64,000 nucleotides of DNA from Chryseobacterium oleae (GTDB taxonomy: Bacteria > Bacteroidota > Bacteroidia > Flavobacteriales > Weeksellaceae): assembly GCF_900115055.1 (NCBI RefSeq), contig NZ_FOVD01000001.1:248001-312000 (forward strand), read 5' to 3'. Under the pieces are notes generated by a model, which was given only the letters and a program-made list of their open reading frames with translations, was not told the DNA's origin and ran no database searches. A program made the position numbers and the translations under genes. Below are positions 34,300 through 42,884 of this stretch, one piece after another. The number at the start of each line of letters is the position of its first letter. Within the stretch, counting starts at the first letter, position 1.

Positions 34300-34362
34300 T
34301 GTACAGAGTTAGTTGTGAATTACTTTCGGAGACTATCCAGCATTGGATAGTCTCTTTTATTT
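34300..34362 (+). ncRNA. crRNA-like (scaRNA-type) RNA with pseudo-repeat
   Basis: This segment contains a 12-nt guide seed TGTACAGAGTTA (34300-34311), directly followed by GTTGTGAATTACTTTC (34312-34327), which matches the first 16 nt of the CRISPR repeat with one change. A terminator hairpin follows. The pseudo-repeat is fully complementary over 15 nt to the tracrRNA anti-repeat (34474-34488). The seed matches sites at 33980 and 34134 exactly. The 5' end is unknown: it could be part of a longer transcript from copy B, or start near 34302 from a weak TAATTTAG box at 34290. By analogy with scaRNA, tracr-L or CreA, it should guide Cas9 to bind but not cut. This is inference from sequence. Confidence 0.65.
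34329..34362 (+). terminator. terminator of the crRNA-like RNA
   Basis: A 10-bp perfect stem (GAGACTATCC at 34329-34338 with GGATAGTCTC at 34345-34354) with loop AGCATT, followed by TTTTATTT. Confidence 0.9.
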
Positions 34363-34431
34363 AATTATTTCTGCCTTGAAATAACATAAAGTTAGAAATA
34401 AAAAAAATATTCGAATTACGGATTTCCATAA

Positions 34432-34460
34432 TTGGATTATTTTTTTTTCTTCTATATTTG
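34432..34460 (+). promoter_or_regulatory. tracrRNA promoter
   Basis: TTG at 34432-34434, an 18-nt T-rich spacer and TATATTTG at 34453-34460 match the Bacteroidota consensus. Transcription should start at about 34464-34467. Confidence 0.8.
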
Positions 34461-34462
34461 TC

Positions 34463-34541
34463 TAATAAATTTAGAAAGTAATTCACAATAAGGATTATTC
34501 CGTTGTGAAAACATTTAAGGCGGGGCAACTCGCCTTTTTTT
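34463..34541 (+). ncRNA. tracrRNA
   Basis: About 76-79 nt. The anti-repeat (34463-34488) pairs with the first part of the CRISPR repeat over 26 nt with one A-A mismatch and one G-U. A nexus-type hairpin GGA/TCC near 34492-34501 follows, then the terminator hairpin AAGGCG/CGCCTT (34517-34536) with a T run. It is divergent from cas9. The anti-repeat has a U that forms a wobble with the CRISPR repeat but a perfect pair with the pseudo-repeat at 34312. Confidence 0.93.
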
Positions 34542-34580
34542 CATTCTAAAGCCTTATTTTAGCCTTCCGAAACTAAGATA

Positions 34581-36704
34581 ATGACGACCGTAACATTTAT
34601 ACAACAACAGCTCCATATACCAGAAAAGAGCATCAACAATACCCTACAATTACTCGCAGAAGACTGCACCATTCCATTCATTTCCCGTTACAGAAAGGAT
34701 AAGACCGGAAATCTGGATGAAGTTCAGATCGAACAGATCTCAAAAATCAGCAAACAGTTTGAAGAAATTGTGAAGCGGAAGGAAAGTATTTTGAAATCCA
34801 TTGAAGAACAGAATGCATTGACTCCTGAACTGAAACAGAGAATTGAAGAAAGCTTTGATCTGCTTGAGCTGGAAGATTTATATCTGCCCTTCAAAAAACG
34901 AAGAAAAACAAAAGCGGATACAGCCAAAGAAAAAGGACTGGAGCCTTTAGCCAAGATCATTATGAGTCAGAAAAGCAGTGATCTGCAGTTTTTGGCTTCG
35001 AAATATCTTAACAATGAAGTTCCTTCCGAGGAAGAAGCACTTCAGGGCGCAAGAGATATCATGGCGGAATGGATCAATGAAAATATGTATGTCCGTAAAA
35101 ATCTTCGCCGCCTGTTTCAGCGTAAAGCATTGATCACTTCGAAAGCGGTCAAAGCCAAAAAGGATGAAGAAGACGCACAAAAATTCTCTCAATATTTCGA
35201 ATGGGAAGAAAGTCTCAACAGAACCCCTTCTCACAGACTTCTGGCCATGCTCAGAGCTGAATCTGAAGGTTTCGTAAAGGTGAATATCGGCATTGATAAG
35301 GATGAAGCGGTTGATTTTATAGAAAAAGCCATCATTAAATCCAATAATGAAAGTTCAGACCAGATCGCTCTGGCTATTAAAGACAGTTACAAACGTCTTC
35401 TGGAACCTGCTATTTCCAACGAAGCGCTACAGGAAGCCAAAGAAAAAGCGGATAAAAAAGCCATTGAAATATTCTCTGAAAACCTGAGCCAGCTGCTTCT
35501 TGCACCACCTTTGGGCGAAAAAAGAATTCTGGCGATTGATCCCGGATACAAAAGCGGATGTAAAGTGGTCTGCATTGATGAAAAAGGTGACTTATTGCAT
35601 AATGAAACCCTCTACCCTCATGCGCCTCAGAACGAAAGTGGAATGGCGATGAAAAAGATCCGTTCCATGGTGAACGCCTACAATATTGAAGCGATCTCTA
35701 TAGGAAACGGAACCGCTAGCCGGGAAACTGAGTTTTTTATCAAGAAAATTGCTTTTGATAAGCCGTTGCAGGTTTTTGTAGTCTCTGAAGCTGGAGCATC
35801 GGTGTATTCTGCAAGTAAAATTGCGAGGGATGAGTTTCCATCTTATGATGTCACGGTTCGTGGTGCGGTGTCTATCGGAAGGAGATTGGCCGATCCGTTG
35901 GCTGAGCTGGTAAAAATTGATGCTAAATCGATCGGTGTGGGCCAGTATCAGCATGATGTGGACCAGACTCAATTGAAAAACGAACTTGATTCAACAGTGA
36001 TGAAATGTGTGAATTCTGTTGGAATCAATTTAAATACGGCCAGTAAATCTTTATTAAGCTACGTTTCGGGAATCGGTGAGAAAATGGCCGAGAATATCGT
36101 TAATTACCGGATGGAAAACGGCGCTTTTGAAGACAGAAAACAACTTAAAAAAGTTCCTAGACTTGGAGAAAAGGCTTATCAACAGGCTGCAGCTTTTGTA
36201 AGAATTACGAATGCGAAAAACCCGCTTGATAATTCGGCTGTGCATCCGGAAGCTTATGGAATCGTAGAAAAAATGGCAAAAGATTTAGGTATTAAAACCA
36301 ATGAACTGATTGCCAGCAAAGAAAAGACAGCTTTGGTAAAACCTGAGAATTATGTTACGGAAGACATAGGAATTTTAGGGATCAAAGATATTTTAAAAGA
36401 GCTGGAAAAACCTGGATTAGATCCAAGAAAAGCAGCCAAAGTATTTGAATTTGACCCTAATGTAAAAAGCATCAGAGATTTAAAACCAGGAATGATTCTT
36501 CCCGGAATTGTCAATAATATTACGGCTTTCGGATGTTTTGTAGACATGGGAATCAAGGAAAGTGGGCTGGTTCATATTTCTCAGCTGAAAGAAGGCTTTG
36601 TATCTGATGTGAACGAAGTGGTAAAACTTCACCAGCACGTCCGCGTAAAAGTAACAGAAGTAGATGAAGCCAGAAAAAGAGTTCAGTTAAGCATGATTTT
36701 ATAA
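34581..36704 (+). CDS. tex: Tex family S1 RNA-binding protein
   Basis: A 707-residue Tex/YhgF protein. The Tex N-terminal helical domain is followed by a YqgF/RNase H-like fold (ILAIDPGYKSGCKVVCID near 318) and helix-hairpin-helix motifs (SYVSGIGEKMAENIVNYR, KKVPRLGEKAYQQAA). A C-terminal S1 domain (GIVNNITAFGCFVDMGIKES) ends the protein. Tex acts in the cytoplasm in transcription or RNA metabolism; its exact role differs among species. It starts 40 nt after the tracrRNA terminator and is probably unrelated to CRISPR function. Confidence 0.95.
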   Translation: MTTVTFIQQQLHIPEKSINNTLQLLAEDCTIPFISRYRKDKTGNLDEVQIEQISKISKQFEEIVKRKESILKSIEEQNALTPELKQRIEESFDLLELEDLYLPFKKRRKTKADTAKEKGLEPLAKIIMSQKSSDLQFLASKYLNNEVPSEEEALQGARDIMAEWINENMYVRKNLRRLFQRKALITSKAVKAKKDEEDAQKFSQYFEWEESLNRTPSHRLLAMLRAESEGFVKVNIGIDKDEAVDFIEKAIIKSNNESSDQIALAIKDSYKRLLEPAISNEALQEAKEKADKKAIEIFSENLSQLLLAPPLGEKRILAIDPGYKSGCKVVCIDEKGDLLHNETLYPHAPQNESGMAMKKIRSMVNAYNIEAISIGNGTASRETEFFIKKIAFDKPLQVFVVSEAGASVYSASKIARDEFPSYDVTVRGAVSIGRRLADPLAELVKIDAKSIGVGQYQHDVDQTQLKNELDSTVMKCVNSVGINLNTASKSLLSYVSGIGEKMAENIVNYRMENGAFEDRKQLKKVPRLGEKAYQQAAAFVRITNAKNPLDNSAVHPEAYGIVEKMAKDLGIKTNELIASKEKTALVKPENYVTEDIGILGIKDILKELEKPGLDPRKAAKVFEFDPNVKSIRDLKPGMILPGIVNNITAFGCFVDMGIKESGLVHISQLKEGFVSDVNEVVKLHQHVRVKVTEVDEARKRVQLSMIL

Positions 36705-36746
36705 TGATGCTGAAATCTGTTCAACACTATTAATCAAACACAATAA

Positions 36747-37391
<645 letters not shown>

Positions 37392-37404
37392 ATACAGATA
37401 AAAA

Positions 37405-37449
37405 AATTACAAAGCCGGGACAATTTGAATATTGTCCCGGCTTATTTTA
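37405..37449. terminator. bidirectional terminator
   Basis: A 13-bp perfect stem (AAGCCGGGACAAT at 37412-37424 with ATTGTCCCGGCTT at 37431-37443) is flanked by an A run on the left and a T-rich run on the right. It serves both the HAD gene and the convergent beta-helix gene. Confidence 0.9.
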
Positions 37450-37496
37450 TTTAAAAATGATTGTTAATTTTAAATCTTCATCTTATTGGACTGAAA

Positions 37497-38924
37497 TTAA
37501 AGCTTCGGAATTTTTTTCCACGCGCCATTGTCATAAACAGCTGTATAAGGCGTATATCCAATAGTTCCATACAATGAGGCACCATCGTCACCGGGATATC
37601 CCGAATTGGCGAAAGTTGTGATCATACCATTCTGAGCTCCCGTCACTGCATTATACTGGTATGGAGAAACCGTGTTCAGATTAGAAAGATGAGTACCGGC
37701 CAGTTCATGTCCTGTAGGATAGGTAATCTGTATCATTCCTTTTCCTTTTTTAAGTAAGGAAGGCGTAATCGAGATATAGGACGATCCGGCTATAACATCA
37801 TTTTTATAATTATCTCCCGAGATATCAATGGTGTAGCCTTCAAAATTTGTGGCTTCAAATTTATAAACTGAAGTATACCATCCATCGGTATACTCAAATT
37901 GATTATTTTTTGAATATACATGAGCCGACGTTACTGTAGACGGAATACGTACAAATGAACTTGAATGACCGATTTTCAAATACGTATGACAATTAGCCGC
38001 CATCACTCTGCAATTATTATCCAGAACTTTAATACAGGAAGCCTGATCGTCTGCTTTTTCTCCTTCAAAATAAATTCCCATGCATGAAATTCTGGATGAA
38101 GAAAGAATAATTCCGGCATCGGAAAAACTTTCTACACTTCCGCCAAACAAATTTAAATTAGTGCCATCCAGTAAGAGAATCCCAATATTCGTTAAAGCTG
38201 TACTTCCTCCATATCCTGCTCTTATTGAAAGTGAAGAAGCAGTCGCATTATAACAGTTTTCCAACACCAGACATGTAGAACAGTATCCAATGTAGGAATT
38301 AACAAATCTATTGTAATACCCTTTTCTGACTTTAACTCCTACTTCAAAATTCTGTACTACGGCAGAGTCTAATGTGATAGATGCCAAACCATTTCCGTCT
38401 AATTTTACCCCTGTTTTTCCAGGGAGCTCATTCCCGAAAATAACCAGATTCTTAATACATAAACTCACAGCAGCTTTGATACATGAATCTACGGTCTGAT
38501 CAGTAAAATCATTGAAAATAATTCTTGATCCTTCATTCTTTCCATCATCATTTCCATTGATATAATTCTGGCCTAAAAGCATTATGGCACATTTAGTAAT
38601 GGTGATCTGCTCCGAACACCTGTACTTTCCTCTTATTAGAATCGTATCATTGATGTTTGCTGCATTAATTGCCGCCTGAAGCTCGACATGTGTTTTTCCG
38701 GGACCAAACCATTCCGGATTAATAACTCCGTTGTGTACTCTTGCGTATTTAAATCCGTTTTTTTCCAGATACATAACGCCGTCCACGGTGGGAGATCCTG
38801 TTGTGACTTTTTCAAAGTTGACTAATTCTTTTGTTCGGCTGTCAATTAGTGTGACAATTCCTGTAGGTGTAATACCTGAAGTTGGAAAATCATTTGTTTC
38901 CAATAAACCTAGTGTGTTGCTCAT
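37497..38924 (-). CDS. right-handed beta-helix (pectate lyase-like) protein
   Basis: A 475-residue protein without a visible signal peptide. After an N-terminal region (MSNTLGLLETNDFPTSG) it has WFGPGKTHVELQAAINAANINDTILIRGKY near 73-105, the usual entry to a pectate-lyase-3 type beta-helix, then many short repeated strands with Asn, Gly and Val. Such proteins are glycan-acting enzymes or phage-tail-spike-like fibres. The absence of a signal peptide and of visible catalytic residues leaves the role open. It stands alone; no phage genes are nearby. Confidence 0.75.
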   Translation of the reverse strand: MSNTLGLLETNDFPTSGITPTGIVTLIDSRTKELVNFEKVTTGSPTVDGVMYLEKNGFKYARVHNGVINPEWFGPGKTHVELQAAINAANINDTILIRGKYRCSEQITITKCAIMLLGQNYINGNDDGKNEGSRIIFNDFTDQTVDSCIKAAVSLCIKNLVIFGNELPGKTGVKLDGNGLASITLDSAVVQNFEVGVKVRKGYYNRFVNSYIGYCSTCLVLENCYNATASSLSIRAGYGGSTALTNIGILLLDGTNLNLFGGSVESFSDAGIILSSSRISCMGIYFEGEKADDQASCIKVLDNNCRVMAANCHTYLKIGHSSSFVRIPSTVTSAHVYSKNNQFEYTDGWYTSVYKFEATNFEGYTIDISGDNYKNDVIAGSSYISITPSLLKKGKGMIQITYPTGHELAGTHLSNLNTVSPYQYNAVTGAQNGMITTFANSGYPGDDGASLYGTIGYTPYTAVYDNGAWKKIPKL

Positions 38925-39119
38925 AATTGTAAGGATTAATTTTGGTTAATAATAGTCTCCTGCAGGAATTCTATTGAAGCAAAAGTAAGAGCTGAAAGCG
39001 ACAGAAGTTGACGTGTTTTATTAAACTATTATCGTTATTTTGAATGATCAGGAAAAAAAACAGAAACCTACATCTTTAAGGGAAATAAAATTCACGAAAT
39101 AAGAAACCATTTCTATCCA

Positions 39120-39158
39120 AAAAAACAAAGGCTGCACAGTAATCTGTACAGCCTTTAA
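39120..39158 (-). terminator. terminator after the M28 peptidase gene
   Basis: AAAGGCTG-ACAG pairs with CTGT-CAGCCTTT around a short loop with one mismatch, with a T run on the minus strand. Confidence 0.75.
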
Positions 39159-39213
39159 ATATTTCCAGAATAAAGTCTGAAATCTGATGTCTGAAATCTG
39201 ACATCTTATGTCT

Positions 39214-40785
39214 CTATTTATACTCCTTAGAATCTCTCCTTGGCTCCTTAGCTTCCGGCCATTTTACCGTTTCGCCTTTATCGTCCTGAGGCATTACTCT
39301 TCTTTCTCTGCTGGTAAATTCAGGGTCTTCTGATGCCATATAAGCCAATGCAGCTGTTAAAACCACATTGTTTTTCACCTCATCGAAAACGATCTTGTCA
39401 TACGTATCTTTTGTTGTGTGCCATGTGTATCCGAAATATCCCCAGTTCAGAGAGCTTAGAGAAAATCCTGGTACTCCTGCTGCCACGAATGATGCATGAT
39501 CAGAACCTCCACCGCCGGGCATTCCCGGGAAATCTGTTTTAATGTGATCTCTCACGGTTTTAGGAACTCCGCCCAGCCATTTTCCGATATAGCTGTAAGA
39601 ATCTGCGAATCCCTGACCGCTGATATTGATCACACGTCCTGTTCCGTTATCCTGGTTGAATACCGCCTGTGTTCCTTTCATGATCTGTGGATTATCTGCC
39701 ACAAAACCTCTGGAACCGTTCAATCCCTGCTCTTCACTTCCCCAAAGTCCGATAACGATGGTTCTTTTATTGTTCGGGTAATATTTTTTCAGGATTCTCA
39801 TGGTTTCAAGCATCGTAAGTGTACCTGTTCCGTTGTCTGTCGCTCCCTGTGCTCCGTCCCACGAATCAAGGTGGGCAGAAAGGATCACATATTCCTCAGG
39901 CTTTTCTTTTCCTTTGATCATCCCGATGGTGTTGAAATTTTTCGCATCAGGAAGGATTTTAGACTGAGCTTCTATCTTAATCTTAGGTTTTGGTCCTTTT
40001 TCAGCCATTCTGTAAAGCATTCCATAATCTTCCACATCAATGTCGATCATTGGAATCTTTGAAGTTTTAGCTCCGAAAATCCTGTTTGCTCCCATAATTC
40101 CGGTCCAGTTGGAAATAGCAATTCCTTCTGCTCCTGCTTTTTCCAAAGCTTCCGGAAGCGTATTGTTATCATACCCAATATTTTTCACATAGTCACGGAA
40201 GTCTTTTCCGGCCTGTTCTTTTTCTGCTTTCAGTTTTTCGTAAAGTTCCGGAGTGGCAAATTCTTTAATCTGCTCATCAGAACGTCCGATTTTCTGGTAT
40301 TGTGCCATAAGCACGATTTTTCCTTTTACGGAAGGTAGCCACGCATCAAATTCAGCTTTGGAAGAAACCTTTGGAAGTACTACAACCTCAGCTTCAACGG
40401 CTTTTTTCGTTGCCGGACTCCAGGCAAGCTGTGTTGCCGCTAATGATTTCACACGTGGATAGGTCATATCTACATGCGTAATCCCACGCTGCCATCCTTT
40501 CCATGTTCCGAACTGCTGAAGGTTGGATTCTATTCCCCATGAACGGAGTTTAGCCGCAGACCATTCATTGGCAGCAAGCATTTCAGGAGTTCCTACAAGT
40601 CGTGGACCGATACCGTCCAAAAGCTCATAAGCCATGTTTTCCAGCTGAGAACCGGTATTAATTTCATCTACAAAGCTTTTTACGATAGGATCAAGTTTTT
40701 CTTTCGGATCTACCTTCACCTGAGCCCATGAAAACTGGGCAGCCAGCACAACTGCCGGTACAGCAAAAAATTTATTTATCTTCAT
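39214..40785 (-). CDS. secreted M28 family zinc aminopeptidase
   Basis: A 523-residue exported peptidase with a signal peptide ending FSWAQ (about 1-21). A protease-associated (PA) region spans about 130-260. The M28 catalytic domain has zinc-binding elements SAHLDSWDGAQGATDNGTG (His, Asp), the catalytic Glu pair in WGSEEQGL, DHASFVAAGVPGF and the late His in YTWHTTKDTYDKI. All metal ligands are present, so it should be active outside the cytoplasm. Monocistronic with a terminator. It resembles carboxypeptidase Q-type M28 enzymes. Confidence 0.92.
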   Translation of the reverse strand: MKINKFFAVPAVVLAAQFSWAQVKVDPKEKLDPIVKSFVDEINTGSQLENMAYELLDGIGPRLVGTPEMLAANEWSAAKLRSWGIESNLQQFGTWKGWQRGITHVDMTYPRVKSLAATQLAWSPATKKAVEAEVVVLPKVSSKAEFDAWLPSVKGKIVLMAQYQKIGRSDEQIKEFATPELYEKLKAEKEQAGKDFRDYVKNIGYDNNTLPEALEKAGAEGIAISNWTGIMGANRIFGAKTSKIPMIDIDVEDYGMLYRMAEKGPKPKIKIEAQSKILPDAKNFNTIGMIKGKEKPEEYVILSAHLDSWDGAQGATDNGTGTLTMLETMRILKKYYPNNKRTIVIGLWGSEEQGLNGSRGFVADNPQIMKGTQAVFNQDNGTGRVINISGQGFADSYSYIGKWLGGVPKTVRDHIKTDFPGMPGGGGSDHASFVAAGVPGFSLSSLNWGYFGYTWHTTKDTYDKIVFDEVKNNVVLTAALAYMASEDPEFTSRERRVMPQDDKGETVKWPEAKEPRRDSKEYK

Positions 40786-41008
40786 AACATATATTGAATG
40801 CTTAAAGATAAAGGAATTTACGGGAATGACGAAGGGAATTTGATGGGATGATGTGGTGATTGGGATAAGAAAAGACCATCTTCAACAGGACGGTCTGTAT
40901 ATTTGATCTAAAACGCATTATTAAAGTATGAAACGGATCGGATCTAAAGGTTAGGGGAGAAAATAATACGTTTAATAACCCCATGATAACCTGATGAATA
41001 AGGGCATA

Positions 41009-41034
41009 AAAAAACCGGCTCAGTGAGCCGGTTT
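41009..41034 (-). terminator. terminator after the histone H1-like gene
   Basis: AAACCGGCTCA at 41012-41022 pairs perfectly with TGAGCCGGTTT at 41024-41034, with a T run on the minus strand. The loop is a single base, so the top pairs probably open. Confidence 0.85.
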
Positions 41035-41043
41035 GGGAACGAA

Positions 41044-41220
41044 TTATTTTTTAGCTTCTTCTACAGAAACTTTTCTGAATTCTTTGAACAATTTGCTAAG
41101 TTCTAAAGCTGATTTACGAGCTCTTGTACCTGCAGCTTTGTTTCCTTTTTCTGCTTGTTGGTTAGCCTCACCTGCAAACGCTTCGAATTCAGCGTTGATT
41201 TTTTCAATTAGTTCTTTCAT
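41044..41220 (-). CDS. histone H1-like DNA-binding protein (Hc1-like)
   Basis: A 58-residue protein read directly from the sequence (ATG at 41220). It is Lys/Glu/Ala-rich: MKELIEKINAEF, an Ala/Lys-rich middle GNKAAGTRARKSALELSK and a C-terminal FKEFRKVSVEEAKK. This matches the small histone H1-like proteins common in Flavobacteriia and related to chlamydial Hc1. It should be a helical nucleoid-associated protein. It has its own promoter (TATATTTG followed by GCACCC) and a strong terminator, typical of a highly expressed gene. Confidence 0.85.
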   Translation of the reverse strand: MKELIEKINAEFEAFAGEANQQAEKGNKAAGTRARKSALELSKLFKEFRKVSVEEAKK

Positions 41221-41240
41221 TATTTTTAAAATTTAGGGTG

Positions 41241-41248
41241 CAAATATA
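41241..41248 (-). promoter_or_regulatory. histone H1-like gene promoter -7 element
   Basis: TATATTTG on the minus strand fits TAnnTTTG and is followed by GCACCC, the same start-site context as typA and the DUF1294 gene. It lies 20 nt upstream of the ATG. Confidence 0.65.
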
Positions 41249-41532
41249 GGTTTTATGGTCATTCCAGCCTAGCTTCGACTAAAAAATTTTGGTCGAAAAT
41301 GTCACTTTTTTCTTCTTTTCCTCTACTGAAGTCTCATTTTTTACGTTTATGCTAAAAAATCAGGGCTTTTATTAGGTCTGCTGACCCTGTAAAAGGATTA
41401 TCCGGGTATTATCTCCCCCTTTCCATTTGTACATTTATTCTTATTCCAAAATTCTATGACTGTCATATATCCTTCATTGCAGCTGAATGTTGTTTAGACT
41501 CGTAAAATAAAATCTTTTTAAGCAACCAAACC
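41249..41532. other. intergenic region without recognised features
   Basis: No gene, repeat or strong hairpin was recognised between the histone gene promoter and the 3' end of the ABC/TonB operon. Confidence 0.4.
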
Positions 41533-42882
41533 TTATAAAACCGTCTGCTTCCTGAAATTGACACTTCCCAGATAATAAAACAGCAGACTGAACAGCAATA
41601 GCGGTCCCAGCATCGCTAACCAGTTGATTTTGCTTCGTTCATTGTAATATTCCAATTGAAATTGTTTCCAGTTGATACTTCCCGTAGGTTCATTTGCAAA
41701 GATTTTAGGATAAAACAAAAGTCTTTTCCCTTCGTGGAAATGTTCGGCGGCCTGTGTAAACCTCAGCTGATCAGCCAATCCTGAGCCTGTAAGATCACTC
41801 AGCTGAAACTGCATATGAATTCCGGGAACAAAATACGAAAGGGTACGGCTCATTTTCTCTCTTTTCCAAAGTTTTGCCTTTAACTGATCAGACTGACTTT
41901 TAGACTCATCATCTCCCATCTGCTGCATCGCATAATACCAAAGCCAGTTGAAGCTTTCCTTCGGATAACCATAGGATTTGAACTGCGGATAATGTTTGTA
42001 AAACTTGTCTATGGTCGGTTTCTGATCGGTATCCCATTTTTCGTGATACGCTTCCCTTTGCTCAATGGCCGTATCCAATGCTTCCGGTAAAGGATATTGG
42101 CTTAAAATAAAATGATTGAGAATGGCAGGAAGAATAATTGTAAGCACGATCCAGAAGCACAGAAGCCCTGCAGCCCCTGCTCTGGAGCTTTTATTCCAGG
42201 AAACAACCCAGAAACTTAACGCAAACCAAACGATAATATAAAACAGTGAGACCAGAACAAAACCAGCCAATGCCCCATTAATCCTCAAATCCAGAATGGG
42301 GATCGCGAGGATAATCAGAAACAGTAAAACTCCGGTAATTGCAGCAAAACGCACCATGAATTTTTTAAATAAAATCCTGAAAGGTGTTTGAGATTGTACG
42401 GACAGCAGAATCCAGGTGCTTTCCTCTTTTTCTTCAGACAGAAGATTATAACAATAGGAAATAATGACCAGCGGAAACAGGAAAATAATCACAAAGCCCA
42501 GATCCAGACTGCCCAGTAGCAGGCTTACAGGATTCTGAAGATCCGTATCATACTTCTGCCCTTCCAGGTTTCTTATCGTTAAGCTCTGTATGGAAGGATT
42601 GACATCTCTCTGCCCTATTGACAGCCCATTCAGATTGTCTGTAGTATTGACCAATCCAAATTTCAGATAATATAATAGAAGTCCAAGGTCTTTTTCTATA
42701 TATCCTGTGTACCTTTCAATATGTTCTTTCTGATAGATAGCCGTATGCTCAATATTGGCTTTCTGCTTCTCTATAAACTGCCTTCCCACAAAAATACTGA
42801 CCAGTCCTGACAACAGCAGGAACAGCATTCCCAGATAAGCAGACTGGGAACGGATGAAGTTCTTAAATAATAAAAGATACAT
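41533..42882 (-). CDS. ABC transporter permease, DUF3526-type (second)
   Basis: A 449-residue membrane protein, last gene of a five-gene minus-strand operon. An N-terminal helix (LGMLFLLLSGLVSIFVG), four central helices (about 125-265) including the sequence LLSEEKEESTWILLSVQSQ typical of ABC-2 permeases, a large periplasmic insert (about 268-420), and a final helix are visible. It is distantly related to the permease just upstream, so the two likely form a heterodimer with the ATPase at 46829. The gene starts 2 nt after its neighbour's stop. Confidence 0.85.
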   Translation of the reverse strand: MYLLLFKNFIRSQSAYLGMLFLLLSGLVSIFVGRQFIEKQKANIEHTAIYQKEHIERYTGYIEKDLGLLLYYLKFGLVNTTDNLNGLSIGQRDVNPSIQSLTIRNLEGQKYDTDLQNPVSLLLGSLDLGFVIIFLFPLVIISYCYNLLSEEKEESTWILLSVQSQTPFRILFKKFMVRFAAITGVLLFLIILAIPILDLRINGALAGFVLVSLFYIIVWFALSFWVVSWNKSSRAGAAGLLCFWIVLTIILPAILNHFILSQYPLPEALDTAIEQREAYHEKWDTDQKPTIDKFYKHYPQFKSYGYPKESFNWLWYYAMQQMGDDESKSQSDQLKAKLWKREKMSRTLSYFVPGIHMQFQLSDLTGSGLADQLRFTQAAEHFHEGKRLLFYPKIFANEPTGSINWKQFQLEYYNERSKINWLAMLGPLLLFSLLFYYLGSVNFRKQTVL

Positions 42883-42884
42883 GA

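Noticed and set aside
37497-38924. Prophage indicated by the tail-spike-like protein
   Set aside because: No integrase, capsid, terminase or att-like repeats were seen nearby; neighbours are chromosomal genes.
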